Shown here: piece after piece, positions 36,801-46,170 of the stretch
Layout of the letters: each line of letters starts with the position of its first letter
Numbering within the stretch: position 1 is the first letter of the stretch
DNA from: CALLPQ01 sp964392325
Lineage (GTDB): Bacteria; Pseudomonadota; Alphaproteobacteria; Caulobacterales; Parvularculaceae
Direction: 5' to 3'
NCBI GenBank assembly: GCA_964392325.1
Contig: CAYMPJ010000005.1
Coordinates: 1-64,000 of the forward strand
DNA length: 64,000 nt
Position numbers and translations under genes: made by a program
The notes under the pieces: generated by a model
Databases searched by the model: none
What the model saw: the letters and a program-made list of their open reading frames with translations, nothing else
Told to the model about the DNA's origin: nothing

Positions 36801-38854
36801 GGGCTTGGGAAGCAGTAAAAAGACACTTTCGCGAAAAAGGTAAAGATATCCAGTCAGAAACTTTTACCGTGGCTGGTGTTGGAGATATGTCCGGTGATGT
36901 TTTTGGTAACGGTATGTTGCTGTCAAAAAAAATCCGATTGATCGCAGCTTTTGATCATCGCGATATTTTTATTGACCCAGAGCCCGATGAGAAAACATCG
37001 TATAAAGAACGAGAGAGACTTTTTCAACTGCCGTCATCTTCATGGCAGGATTATAAGGGTGAATTGATATCTAAAGGGGGCGGAGTTTTTTCCCGTTCAG
37101 TTAAATCAATAACTGTGTCTAAACAAATGGGCACTGTGCTTGGGATCACGGAAAAAACAGTCACGCCCAATGAGCTGATAAAAGCGATTCTAAAAAGCCC
37201 GGTTGAGTTGTTTTGGATGGGGGGTATTGGCACCTATTTTAAAGCAAAAGGAGAAGAAGACAGATTTGTTGGTGATCGGGCTAATGATGCTATCCGCATC
37301 ACTGCTGATGAAATGCAAATGCAGGTGATTGGTGAAGGTGCTAATCTCGGACTTACCCAAGCTGCCCGTATTGCCTATGCTCAAAATGGAGGTGCTATAA
37401 ATACGGATGCAATTGATAATTCTGCCGGGGTGGATTCTTCCGATCATGAGGTGAATATCAAAATTTTACTCAAAGAGGCTATTGATAGAAAATTTTTGAA
37501 GGCGCAAGAACGGGAAGCATTGCTCGCATCCATGACCGAAGATGTCGGATATCATGTTTTACGACACAATTATGATCAAACCCGTGGGCTAAGCCTGTTG
37601 GAAGCACGAGCGCCGATGGAGCTAGATGGGCAAAGTCGCTTTCTGATAGCGATGGAAGAGCAAGGGAGGATTAATCGTGAAGTCGAAAATCTCCCTTCTA
37701 GTGAAGCTATAGAGTTAATGAAAGAGCAGGGAAGCGGGCTTACGCGCCCTGAACTTGCTGTATTGTTGGCTTACGCAAAATTATGGCTTGTTGATGAAAT
37801 TGTTAAGAGCCGTTTACCTGATGACCGTTTAATGAGCGAGGAGCTGAGGCAATATTTTCCCGAACAGCTACACGCTTATGGTGAGGCAATCGAACATCAT
37901 CGATTGCGTAGGGAAATTATTGCAACCCAGATGGCAAATGAAATTGTTGATACTTGTGGAATTACATTTATTCACGATATTATTTTGACCACTGGAGCAA
38001 GTGTTGAGCATATAGTTTTGTGTTATGAAGCTGCAAGGCAAATTTATGACCTTAACGATTTTGCGGCCTCTTTGAAAAAACTTGATAATGATATTGCAGC
38101 CCAGGTGCAAAATGATCTTTATTTTGAAGCATCATCCCTTCTTAAGGAACAGACATACCGATTGGTAACAGATAGTCAGAGCCTTAAAATGATTGATGAA
38201 GGGGGGTTATTTTCGCTTATCAATCATTACAAAGAACATGTAAGTTCTATCAAGCGGGACTATAAACAATTTGCCCCACCGGGGGCTGCGCAAATTGTGG
38301 AAAGTCGATACCAAACTTGGAAAGAGCTTGGGACGCCGGAAGCGCTTGCGCGCGAGGCGGCTTTATTTCCAGCGCTAGAACGTGCACTCGATATTGTTGA
38401 TATTGCTGAAGAGACTGGCTGGAGCGCAGGGAATGCGGGGAGTGTTTTCTTCGTAATGGGGCGATTGCTACAGTTGGATTTTGTGCGAGAACATTTACGA
38501 AAACAACCACCTGATGATGGCTTTGATACGCGCGCAACACGTCGCTTACTAGAAGAGCTTACCCGTCAACAAAAAGCACTTACTCTTAACTTAGTTAAAC
38601 GTTACAAAGGTGCACCGAATGAAAAAAATAAAGATTGGGTAAATGACCTGATTATCCAGTGGTATAAAGAACATAAAGATGAGATGCAGCGATTTACAAA
38701 ATTTATGGATGAAATTGATGTGTCTATAAATTCACTCGATAATAATCTAGCTAATTCTATGAGTGGTTTTATGGGGGTTAGTAAATTGTCACTATTGGTG
38801 CGCCAATTGGCCGAAATAAATGAACGTATTTTTGACGAAGGTTATAATTCTTAA
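33860..38854 (+). CDS. gdhZ: Large NAD-specific glutamate dehydrogenase
   Basis: This enzyme oxidatively deaminates glutamate to 2-oxoglutarate with NAD. At 1664 residues it belongs to the large (about 180 kDa) L_180 class found in Alphaproteobacteria and others. The catalytic core lies around residues 810-1230, with GPIARGGLRWSDRREDFRTE, the Lys-containing VPTGSKGGFYPK and the nucleotide-binding part GVGDMSGDVFGNGML. Long N-terminal regions with ACT-like segments precede it. The gene is intact and stands 155 bp after the YcgN-like gene. In Caulobacter a GDH of this type also restrains division; whether that holds here is unknown. Confidence 0.95.
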   Translation: MPALARVPSTIEDDEVLSRVMEIAHSDNFPDSIGPPSGFVQLLEQFVRFATGDQTFWDNPEFFYKRVRNVWDQTSKRKAGASLIDFRIEQDDPSSGSPKTLENAKLILCLCTDDKPFLVDSVSAAINDAGKSIHFFVNTIIEVSRNAQGSRKIGAKDNRESILYAELDPPIDDAEVENLRASLREVLNEVDHAVMDWQPMRESLQAAIDSIKAINLNKDHSEKFDDLEEAVAFLTWVLNGNFSFFGMRYYNYSTKGSEVSFEQNISAALGILKNKDRRILKNTYSDNGKLSQAVATFLTSDESILVAKSNTISQVHRKVYQDYIGVKNYDKNGKMIGEYRFVGLFTADAYNHSVFDIPLLRKKVQAVLDMAPFSSGGHNKKALINILETYPRDELFQVDVQTIADSSFEILRLYKRPRAKLIMRRDRFDRFISAFVFIPRDLFNSDRRKAIGALLAKTFKGRVSAFYPFFSDASLVRVHYIIGLNPGAPQGPGLGVLNEQIKVLCQDWSTDLSNEMRRTHEWAVPPGLFERYSRAFDAGYRDHIGPEEAVEDIIKLESLKTGEKINSDIIVSAHQRRADDNIDFGVKLIKCGSSLQLSEIIPTLENFGLKVISEKDYSVHVENPKSGEDEEYGIQDFRLKWQFKNKFDLSVFKSKFEQGLSAVLAGKCEDDGFNALIVAAGLEWREAWLLRACSKYHLQAGFSFSQNYLEEVLSKHPQITNLLIEVFHARFKPDARTIKERDDQASGFAKSIISELNQVSSLDEDRIFRRFLDLIMAIIRTNFYQLDNEGHGKPVISLKIDSKMITELPDPKPYREIFVSGPMVDGVHLRFGPIARGGLRWSDRREDFRTEVLGLVKAQRVKNAVIVPTGSKGGFYPKQLPTSKDRVEIYEAGRTAYQFYINALLDVTDNIVDGKIIPPDRVFAFDEEDPYLVVAADKGTAKFSDTANEISLTRNFWLGDAFASGGSVGYDHKVMGITARGAWEAVKRHFREKGKDIQSETFTVAGVGDMSGDVFGNGMLLSKKIRLIAAFDHRDIFIDPEPDEKTSYKERERLFQLPSSSWQDYKGELISKGGGVFSRSVKSITVSKQMGTVLGITEKTVTPNELIKAILKSPVELFWMGGIGTYFKAKGEEDRFVGDRANDAIRITADEMQMQVIGEGANLGLTQAARIAYAQNGGAINTDAIDNSAGVDSSDHEVNIKILLKEAIDRKFLKAQEREALLASMTEDVGYHVLRHNYDQTRGLSLLEARAPMELDGQSRFLIAMEEQGRINREVENLPSSEAIELMKEQGSGLTRPELAVLLAYAKLWLVDEIVKSRLPDDRLMSEELRQYFPEQLHAYGEAIEHHRLRREIIATQMANEIVDTCGITFIHDIILTTGASVEHIVLCYEAARQIYDLNDFAASLKKLDNDIAAQVQNDLYFEASSLLKEQTYRLVTDSQSLKMIDEGGLFSLINHYKEHVSSIKRDYKQFAPPGAAQIVESRYQTWKELGTPEALAREAALFPALERALDIVDIAEETGWSAGNAGSVFFVMGRLLQLDFVREHLRKQPPDDGFDTRATRRLLEELTRQQKALTLNLVKRYKGAPNEKNKDWVNDLIIQWYKEHKDEMQRFTKFMDEIDVSINSLDNNLANSMSGFMGVSKLSLLVRQLAEINERIFDEGYNS

Positions 38855-38919
38855 AAATATAAATCTTACCATCCAATTAGATAAGAATGTATTTTTAATT
38901 CAAGATAAGAAGTAATTTT

Positions 38920-39648
38920 ATGAATCAACCACAAGCCCCTTTTAGCGTCAATGTTATCCCGGTGACGCCTCTACAACAAAATTGTTCATTGGTGCGCGCC
39001 GCATCTGGTGTTGCCGCTGTTATAGATCCGGGCGGTGAAGCCTCGAAAATTCTTGAAGCTGCTAAAAAACTGGATGCAAACATCGAACAAATTTGGCTGA
39101 CCCACGGGCACCTTGATCATGCTGGTGGTGCAGAAGAGATTAAAAGAGAAACTGGTGCACCGATTATTGGGCCGCATAAGGATGATGTTTTTTGGCTAGA
39201 TCAAATCGAAGAAAATTATGCCAAATATGGTATGGCAGGGATGGGGGAGAATTGTAAGCCGGATCGGTACCTTAATGACGGCGATATTCTCGACCTTGAT
39301 GGTGTCAAATTTGATGTTGTCTATACCCCTGGTCATACACCGGGTCATGTTGTGATTTTTCATAAAGGTGTGCAATTGGCATTTGTCGGAGATGTATTAT
39401 TTGCTGGTTCTATTGGTCGAACGGACTTTCCTCGCGGGGATCATGACACGCTTATACGTTCAATCACGGATAAATTATGGCCCTTAGGTGAGAATATGCA
39501 ATTTGTACCGGGACACGGCCCTATGTCGACATTTGGCAAAGAGCGCAGTGATAACCCCTTTGTCGGCGATAGCGTAACCGGTTATCAAGGGGCGCAAAAA
39601 AAGCAGGCTGATGAAGTTGCTCAAAAGTTTTCCAAGCGCTGGCAATAA
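38920..39648 (+). CDS. Metallo-beta-lactamase-fold hydrolase
   Basis: This 242-residue cytosolic protein has the glyoxalase II-like metal motif THGHLDHAGG (residues 60-69). Downstream ligands lie in TPGHTPGHVV, FVGDVLF with its Asp, and the final His in PGHGPMSTFG. The closest relatives are YcbL-type type II glyoxalases or persulfide/thioester hydrolases; the true substrate is open. It begins 65 bp after the glutamate dehydrogenase and may be co-transcribed. Confidence 0.9.
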   Translation: MNQPQAPFSVNVIPVTPLQQNCSLVRAASGVAAVIDPGGEASKILEAAKKLDANIEQIWLTHGHLDHAGGAEEIKRETGAPIIGPHKDDVFWLDQIEENYAKYGMAGMGENCKPDRYLNDGDILDLDGVKFDVVYTPGHTPGHVVIFHKGVQLAFVGDVLFAGSIGRTDFPRGDHDTLIRSITDKLWPLGENMQFVPGHGPMSTFGKERSDNPFVGDSVTGYQGAQKKQADEVAQKFSKRWQ

Positions 39649-39923
39649 AGTAAAAATCTTCTTAAAATTTAAGGTTATTCGCGCTGAACGTGATGTCTAA
39701 ACGCCATGTCTGTGCGATGGTCCCTCATTTGCATTGTATGGTTGTGAAATAGCGATGGAAGCATCTGGATCAAGGCAATGCGAAGAAAACCACAGGAATT
39801 CATGAAGTCTAGGGGAGACGCGCTATCATGTCCGGTATTTAATGCCGGTCAAATTTTGCCTGTTAGGAAAATATTGCCGACTAAAACCATTGTCTCAGAA
39901 AATCAGATGGGTCGAGGTTTTTA

Positions 39924-41621
39924 ATGAGTGGTCTGAGCACAATTATAAATATTGCAACTTCAGGTGTTTTGGCTCAGCAAACGGCGATTGCCGCGACTGC
40001 AGAAAATATTGCCAATATAACCACACCAGATTTTTCACGCCGTGAAGTGAATTTTCAGTCAGATCCGGTACCAGGTCAATTTTCAGGAGTGACCGTTGAC
40101 GTAACGAGAGCTGGTGCAAACCAATTTTTACAATCATCAGCATTAAATAGCGTTAGCCAAGCCAATGCCTTGTCAAGTGTTGCCGATGCGCTCTCACATA
40201 TCACTGAGGCGCTTGGTGATAGTGGAGATGGTCTGTCATTTTCCAGTCAAATCGATACCGCTGTTGCTTCCTTGGCTGAATTGAATGCTTCGCCTGCATC
40301 TGCAGCAGCGCAAATCGAGGCCATTACTAATCTGGATGCAGCCTTTGATGCTTTTGCACGAACCCGGAGTGTGATTACAGCTGAAGCTGATCAAGCATTA
40401 CTTGGATTTGACTTTAATATTGATCGGGCCAATCAGCTTTTATCCGAAATCTCAACCCTTAATAACCAGATTGGAACTGGCGATAATGGGGGTGCGCAAG
40501 ATGCACTTGCATCAAGTTTATCCGAGCTTTCTGGTTTGATTTCTATTAGTACAAATTTTGACGAGATTGGCAGGGTAGCGGTTACAACCGGGGCTGGTCG
40601 TGTGCTGGCAAATGTTAATGGGTTTGCGGGGCTTGTGTTTGCCGAGAGCGATTTATCACTTGGTGTAACGGCTATCTCTCAAACCGGCCCAGGTCTCGAT
40701 CCGTCAAATCAACCGCTAATTGCTAATAATATAGGTAGCGAAATTAGTGGGGGTTCTATTGGCGGTGCTTTGGCTTTGTTGACAAATACCCTTCCTACAA
40801 TTTCACAATTGATTAGTTCAGTCGAAGCGGACTTTGCTGCTAGCTTGAATAATGCCGCTTCCGGAAATAGCACTTTTCCCGCCCCGTCAATACTCAGTGC
40901 AACGATTAGTGCGCAAGATACTGCTTTCCAAAACCTAAGCAGTCAAACCTCGCTCGCCCGAATTGATAATAATGGCATTTTGTTAGGGCGGGTTGATATT
41001 GACTTTGATACTCAGAGCCTAACGATTGATAATGCAGCGCCGATCTCGTTTGTGCCAACACTTGATGGACTTATTTCAGCGCTTGATAATATTCCGGGTC
41101 TTTCGGCAAATCTGAACGGGAATTTATTATCTATTGAAGACAGTAATGGCAACGGTTTGTCATTGGCCAACGATAATGCAGGCTTTGGTTCATTGTTTGG
41201 ATTTAATCCTATTATTAGTAGTAATGGGAACGGGTTTGAGGTCAATGCTACTATCAGGACTAATCCTAATGAGCTAGCTGCTGGTCGTATTGATCTGACC
41301 GGTGTTTCGATTGGCGAACTTGTTACGGGGGCGAATAATGGCCAAGGCGCTGCAACTCTATTTGAAGCTGGCCGTCAACAGTCGGAAAATCTTGCTGGTG
41401 CGATTGGACAAATTGGTTCTCTTAGTGTTGACGCGACCAATAGAGCCTCTATTGCACAGGCTTTCAATGATGAGGTCAGCGCAAGGTTAATTGAGGAAAG
41501 CGGTGTTAATCTGGAAGAAGAGTTATCCAATTTGATTTTATTTCAACGCTCTTTCAATGCAAATGCACGTATCCTTTCCGTCGCCGATGAACTCTATCAG
41601 TCGGTGCTGGCGTTAATTTAA
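39924..41621 (+). CDS. flgK: Flagellar hook-associated protein FlgK
   Basis: FlgK (HAP1) joins the flagellar hook to the filament. This 565-residue protein has the conserved rod-type N-terminus (TSGVLAQQTAIAATAENIANITTPDFSRREV). The C-terminus is also conserved (SGVNLEEELSNLILFQRSFNANARILSVADELYQSVLAL). These two ends coil together in axial proteins. The middle is Asn/Ser/Gly-rich and variable. The ribosome site GAGG at about 39914 precedes ATG 39924. No other flagellar gene lies here, and flgL, usually next to it, is absent, so the flagellar genes must be scattered. It converges on trcR. Confidence 0.9.
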   Translation: MSGLSTIINIATSGVLAQQTAIAATAENIANITTPDFSRREVNFQSDPVPGQFSGVTVDVTRAGANQFLQSSALNSVSQANALSSVADALSHITEALGDSGDGLSFSSQIDTAVASLAELNASPASAAAQIEAITNLDAAFDAFARTRSVITAEADQALLGFDFNIDRANQLLSEISTLNNQIGTGDNGGAQDALASSLSELSGLISISTNFDEIGRVAVTTGAGRVLANVNGFAGLVFAESDLSLGVTAISQTGPGLDPSNQPLIANNIGSEISGGSIGGALALLTNTLPTISQLISSVEADFAASLNNAASGNSTFPAPSILSATISAQDTAFQNLSSQTSLARIDNNGILLGRVDIDFDTQSLTIDNAAPISFVPTLDGLISALDNIPGLSANLNGNLLSIEDSNGNGLSLANDNAGFGSLFGFNPIISSNGNGFEVNATIRTNPNELAAGRIDLTGVSIGELVTGANNGQGAATLFEAGRQQSENLAGAIGQIGSLSVDATNRASIAQAFNDEVSARLIEESGVNLEEELSNLILFQRSFNANARILSVADELYQSVLALI

Positions 41622-41628
41622 AATCGGT

Positions 41629-41650
41629 AAGAGTATTAAAAATTACTCTT
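41629..41650. terminator. Hairpin between convergent flgK and trcR
   Basis: AAGAGTA and TACTCTT make a perfect 7-bp stem with an AT-rich loop in the 21-bp gap. The hairpin overlaps the trcR stop codon. It lacks a long T run but could end both transcripts. Confidence 0.4.
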
Positions 41651-42326
41651 CGGTTGCTTCATTTTCAGAGAAGTTAGCAAACACATTATCCAAATCGACT
41701 TTACTGCTCTCTTCTTCCGCTGACTCAGTTGCGGTTGCAGGGGTAACCGTTTCCTCAACAGTTTTAAGCGCAGGGCCTTCAGATTTCGGCATCATTTTGT
41801 CACGAATGGCGGCCGCTTTTCTTACTTGTGTATCGAGATCGATTTGCGTGCATAAGCCAAGGCCAACCGGATCACGGGGTTCCAGATTTGCAGAATTCCA
41901 ATGAGTGCGATCACGGATTGCGGTAATGGTCGTTTTGGTTGTACCGAGTAACTTTGATATCTGGCTATCTTTAAGTTCCGGATGATTTTTTACCAACCAT
42001 GCAATTGCGTCAGGCCGGTTTTGACGACGTGAAACCGGTGTATATCGCGGCGCTTTTTTCTTTGATTCAGCGACAATCGTTTTTGGGCGCGAGAGCTTAA
42101 GACGATAGGCCTCATCATCTTGACCTTTTTCAATTTCCTCGCGGGTTAATTGATGCGTTGTTATAGGATCAATACCGCGCACACCGCTACTTACATCGCC
42201 ATCAGCAATTCCGCTCACCTGAAGGGGGTGTAGTTTACAAAAATCGGCTATTTGGTCGAATGACAATGATGTGTTGTCGATCAGCCATACGGCAGTTGCA
42301 ATAGGCATTAAAGGTTTATCGGACAT
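41643..42326 (-). CDS. trcR: Cell-cycle transcriptional regulator TrcR (DUF1013)
   Basis: TrcR is a conserved alphaproteobacterial DUF1013 protein described as an RNA polymerase-associated cell-cycle regulator. This 227-residue protein shows the family N-terminus (LMPIATAVWLIDNTSLSFDQIADFC). A basic region and a helix-turn-helix-like stretch, DSQISKLLGTTKTTITAIRDRTHWN, follow around residues 119-144. The C-terminal 50 residues are acidic and low in complexity. It has its own upstream region of about 260 bp with a terminator-like hairpin. Together with chpT in the window, it supports an alphaproteobacterial origin. Confidence 0.9.
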   Translation of the reverse strand: MSDKPLMPIATAVWLIDNTSLSFDQIADFCKLHPLQVSGIADGDVSSGVRGIDPITTHQLTREEIEKGQDDEAYRLKLSRPKTIVAESKKKAPRYTPVSRRQNRPDAIAWLVKNHPELKDSQISKLLGTTKTTITAIRDRTHWNSANLEPRDPVGLGLCTQIDLDTQVRKAAAIRDKMMPKSEGPALKTVEETVTPATATESAEEESSKVDLDNVFANFSENEATEE

Positions 42327-42388
42327 GGGTTAGCTCCATCTTATATATCATCTGCTCTATGGCTGGCTGGTTTCGGCTAACAAATATG

Positions 42389-42419
42389 AAAAAGGCCCGG
42401 CAGGCTTTTTAAGCTTGCC
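42389..42419 (-). terminator. Terminator-like hairpin downstream of the GT39 genes
   Basis: Read on the minus strand, GGCAAGCTT and AAGCCTGCC form a stem with one mismatch, followed by GGGCC and five Ts. It lies between the end of the GT39 gene and the trcR promoter region. Confidence 0.45.
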
Positions 42420-42589
42420 GCGCCTTGCCTATAAGCTTGTGTCGGAAGGGCGCCAGCGCGAAGTGCGCTTAGCCACCATATAAGGATATTTTTGTTGCTT
42501 GCCAACAATATTCCCATATTTCGCACTGTTTTCACTCTAAAATGTATAAAAACAAGCAAATACTGGATTATCTGAGGAATTTCAGTTTG

Positions 42590-44167
42590 TTAACCCTTTT
42601 TAGGATAGAGAGGGGACCCTTTAAAACCGTCTATTTCATAAAAATATAGGGTCCGTTTGCGACCAGCTTTCAAATCCAATTCTGATGTCTTTAATAGCTT
42701 TACCTCGGAAAACCAAGGGGTGACCCCTAAAGCTTCAGGGTGATAGGTGATGTAGAGAATTTTTCCAGAAACATCAGGCCTAAAATCGTGGAAGACTTCA
42801 TAATGATCATCAATGCGATGATTTGAATTCCAAGCCATTAGATCGCGATCTGACTGTTTAGCGTAATAGGCAACAGCGCCAAAGACATCGCGGTGATCCG
42901 CCATGACATGGTTGTACTGGTTGGCAAGTTTTTCTATTTCCTGACCTTGTATGTCCCATCCACGTACCCGTTTGATAGAATTTGAGAGCCCAATATTGTC
43001 CAGTATGACAAAATTGCTGATTGTCATACTAAGAGCTGCGAAAATTATTAGGTTAAGTCCTAAGTTGAGCACGAGCCAATGTTCTTTTTTAGCGCGCAAT
43101 AACCAAATGGATGTGAGAATTAAGGTCGAGGGGTAGGCTGTTGCCGCCCAGTTTGCGTGGGCTCTCGATAGAAAAGCTTGTATACTGATTATAACCAAGG
43201 GCGTGAGGGCAAAAATCAAAAGAAGTTTTGTTGCCCGCTTGATTTGAACAGATGAGTTAGGAACATTATTATTTGTTTCATTTCGTCCCATAAATAAATA
43301 AATCAAAAAAGCGATAAAAAGAACGGGACCAATTATTGCAATTTGTGAGATCCAAAATTCTAGCAATTGAATAGGATTGAAGAACCCTCCCTCCCATTTT
43401 GCATTTGCAACCGTATGGGTGAGTGTGAGAGACTCATGATGGCTATTCCAGATAATATTGGGTAGGAAAATTAATACCGCTAAAAGTAGAGGGATGACCA
43501 GAGCTTCACGGGCTGCAGTTTTGCGGTACTGAGGGATGCATAGTGCAGTAACAGACATAGCGATAAGAAAATAGACCATCGCATATTTTGTTAACAACCC
43601 AAGCCCGAGACATGCCCCCAAGCTGAAACGATCCGCGAGCGGAGCCATTTTAGTTGGTTCTCGCTCTAATGCATTTAAAATTCGGATTAGGAAGAATAAA
43701 CCGCCAGACCAGAAAAACAGCAAGACAACATCAGTTGAAATTAAATTGGATGAGAGTGAAACAGCTGGAAGGAGTAACCAAGTGCCTCCTACCCAGAAAC
43801 CAGCCTTAGCACTATGGAGCATGCGTGCTGTGGCAAAAAGTAAAATTGCTGTACCGCCATGTATAACTGGCGAGGCGAGGCGTATTGCCCATTCCGCATT
43901 ACCAAATAAGCCAGAGGTAAAGGCAATGGTCCATGCGATTACTGGTGGCTTGGAGAAATATCCAAAGTCGAGATTTTGGCTCCAGAACCAATATTGTGTT
44001 TCATCCGTTCCAAGATTTACATTACTGACCATGAGAAAAGCAATACGGATTGCAACAATGATCAGTGTCATTGTTAAAAATGCTCTCAAGGGAGATGGAG
44101 CAATCCAGTCATTAATCTGATGGGTTTCGTTTTTTAAGAATGTGGAGGGTGAAGGGGAATTGGTCAT
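42590..44167 (-). CDS. GT39-type membrane glycosyltransferase
   Basis: This 525-residue polytopic protein is a GT-C glycosyltransferase of the ArnT/Pmt (GT39) type that uses lipid-phosphate-linked sugars on the periplasmic side. The acidic motif NLGTDETQYWFWS in the first periplasmic loop (about residues 52-64), followed by FSKPPVIAWT, is typical. About a dozen hydrophobic segments follow. It lies 38 bp after another GT39 gene. The acceptor (lipid A, O-antigen, protein) cannot be told from the sequence. Confidence 0.88.
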   Translation of the reverse strand: MTNSPSPSTFLKNETHQINDWIAPSPLRAFLTMTLIIVAIRIAFLMVSNVNLGTDETQYWFWSQNLDFGYFSKPPVIAWTIAFTSGLFGNAEWAIRLASPVIHGGTAILLFATARMLHSAKAGFWVGGTWLLLPAVSLSSNLISTDVVLLFFWSGGLFFLIRILNALEREPTKMAPLADRFSLGACLGLGLLTKYAMVYFLIAMSVTALCIPQYRKTAAREALVIPLLLAVLIFLPNIIWNSHHESLTLTHTVANAKWEGGFFNPIQLLEFWISQIAIIGPVLFIAFLIYLFMGRNETNNNVPNSSVQIKRATKLLLIFALTPLVIISIQAFLSRAHANWAATAYPSTLILTSIWLLRAKKEHWLVLNLGLNLIIFAALSMTISNFVILDNIGLSNSIKRVRGWDIQGQEIEKLANQYNHVMADHRDVFGAVAYYAKQSDRDLMAWNSNHRIDDHYEVFHDFRPDVSGKILYITYHPEALGVTPWFSEVKLLKTSELDLKAGRKRTLYFYEIDGFKGSPLYPKKG

Positions 44168-44205
44168 ACCAAGCTTTGCAATTGCGAATTTCGGGGTTGG
44201 GTTAA

Positions 44206-46026
44206 TCAGTGTGTTTTGGTTTTATATAAAGTAAGCGTTATGTCTTTTCCGTTTGAGTAATTCAAACCACTCGTTTTTGCGAGCGGGGTTGGTATATGGT
44301 TTTGTCGTTTCAGATAGCCCAAAAATGCCTCCTCATACCGTTTTTCTACAAGAATTGCGCGGGGAGGGAATGATTTTAATGGTTGCAAAAGTGTCTTTGC
44401 AGCCAATTCCGGATCAGATGTCAAGAAGGTATCCGTCCCTAATTGAAAAACGATTGAAGGCTCTGAATAACCAAGGACCATAACCGGTTGCGGTGTTTTT
44501 AGGTTAAGAGGCATTTCGCGTGTATTGGCAGTAAGCGGACTTTGTTCTGGATGAAGTTTGTGGGTTTTGACTATCTTTGTGACATCGTTTGAGAGGTCAA
44601 AGATAGTCAAAGATGGTAGGACAAGGGTCAACAGGCTTGCGCAGGTAAATAAACTAAGCGCAGCCATCAACAATCCTGATCGCAGAAAATTCTCGCGTAA
44701 CATGGTGAAGCATACTCCAATGGTCGCGCAAATTATGAGAACAGCGACGAGTAAATGGCTTATATTTTGTGCTTGTGTGGGGAGTAAACGGGGCAAGGTA
44801 AGTAAAGCGATAGCAATACCAAAACCTAAAAGTGCAAAAATGACAATGCCAATGCGCCATAGGGCTCGTTTGATATCCGCATGTCCCTTTGCCAAATCAA
44901 TCAATGTTTTGGCGCATAGAAGAGCAATTGCTGGGTAGAGGGGTAAAACATAGTGAGGTAGTTTTGTCGCTGTTAGTTCAAAGATAATCCATGCGGGTAC
45001 GATCCATGAAATTAGAAACCAGATTGCGGGAGTGGACTTTATACGCCAAATATGATGGGTGGTTGAAAACAGCAGAGCGCTTAGCGGCCAGAACAAGATT
45101 GGCAAAAGCAAGAGATGATATCCTGGTGGCCCTGCATGATGTTCTTGAACAGTTGTGATTTTGCCAAGCATGTCTCCGCCAAGCGCTTGTGTAAAAAAAC
45201 GCCCTTCAGTTGCTGTCCCAATAGCAATGGCCCATGGGAGGATGAGGAACCCTAAAATGATGAGGCCAGTGAGTGGTTTAAGGGCGCGTAACAACTGAAT
45301 GCTATAATTCTTGCGATTTGTAACTCTTGGCCATGCGATTAGCCCGATCAGGGTTGTCATAATAATCATTGGACCAATTGGCCCCTTTAGGAAGATGCAA
45401 AATCCTAACGAAGCCCAGAACAGGATAGCTATTGGCCAACTGGAAACACTTTCCCATTTTGTCCGGTTAACTTGTGTATGGTGTGCACTGTATTTCTTGC
45501 TGATGGGTAAGTAAGTGCAGGCGAGGGCGAATTGGCTTGCGCAGATTCCGGCTAACAGCATTGCATCCGTCTTTGCAAGCGTTGCCTCCCCCATCAGTGC
45601 CGGCGATACGCTTAAAAACATAGCACCGAAAAAGGCGGTATCATTGTCGAATAATTGCCTTCCTATTCGCCATGTTAATAAACTCGCAAAAATGGCCCCG
45701 AGAATAGAGGGTATCCGGTAAGCCCAAATTTCGCGGGCCTGAGGGGAAGAAAACAAGGTGACGCTGATTGCTTGCAACCAATAGATGCCAGCGGGCTTCT
45801 TGTTGCGTTCCTGGTCCTGGAATTTAATCTTGATCCAATCTCCGCTTTCCAGCATTTGTGCACTGGCTTGTGCGAAGCGCGCTTCATCACGATCGATTGG
45901 CGGTAGGGAGGTGGTTCCCGGGATGGCGGCAAAAATAACGATTAGCAAAAGTGCGAGAAATCGTCTGGTGTCCTTGGGATCGGGTTGAGGGCTTTGTTTG
46001 ATGCCAGATGGTACCATAGTCGGCAC
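44206..46026 (-). CDS. ArnT-like GT39 glycosyltransferase
   Basis: This 606-residue polytopic protein has the ArnT signature PIDRDEARFAQASAQMLESGDW with the catalytic-type acidic pair near residues 44-46, then KKPAGIYWLQA. About a dozen membrane segments and a soluble C-terminal periplasmic domain follow. ArnT adds aminoarabinose from undecaprenyl phosphate to lipid A; some relatives use other sugars such as galacturonic acid. It is the upstream gene of a two-gene minus-strand operon and diverges from the GT2 gene, which may supply its lipid-linked donor. Confidence 0.9.
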   Translation of the reverse strand: MPTMVPSGIKQSPQPDPKDTRRFLALLLIVIFAAIPGTTSLPPIDRDEARFAQASAQMLESGDWIKIKFQDQERNKKPAGIYWLQAISVTLFSSPQAREIWAYRIPSILGAIFASLLTWRIGRQLFDNDTAFFGAMFLSVSPALMGEATLAKTDAMLLAGICASQFALACTYLPISKKYSAHHTQVNRTKWESVSSWPIAILFWASLGFCIFLKGPIGPMIIMTTLIGLIAWPRVTNRKNYSIQLLRALKPLTGLIILGFLILPWAIAIGTATEGRFFTQALGGDMLGKITTVQEHHAGPPGYHLLLLPILFWPLSALLFSTTHHIWRIKSTPAIWFLISWIVPAWIIFELTATKLPHYVLPLYPAIALLCAKTLIDLAKGHADIKRALWRIGIVIFALLGFGIAIALLTLPRLLPTQAQNISHLLVAVLIICATIGVCFTMLRENFLRSGLLMAALSLFTCASLLTLVLPSLTIFDLSNDVTKIVKTHKLHPEQSPLTANTREMPLNLKTPQPVMVLGYSEPSIVFQLGTDTFLTSDPELAAKTLLQPLKSFPPRAILVEKRYEEAFLGYLKRQNHIPTPLAKTSGLNYSNGKDITLTLYKTKTH

Positions 46027-46170
46027 TGCTACTTTTCATATAAAAGTTGTAAAAGCCCCTCAATAACTACAAAATAGAGGGATTCCAATCCAAGAGTGGA
46101 AATTGGAGGTTAAAAAACCCCAATTCAACAAAAATAAGACACTGCTTCTCATTGTACACGATGTGCGGTA

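Noticed and set aside
42390..42480. GC-rich patch that at first looked like a possible tRNA or small RNA
   Set aside because: No cloverleaf can be drawn. The structure is explained by a terminator-like hairpin plus a short AGCGC/GCGCT pair.
42377..42559. 60-residue minus-strand ORF between trcR and the GT39 gene
   Set aside because: It runs through the terminator-like hairpin, has no ribosome site and looks like a shadow of non-coding DNA.
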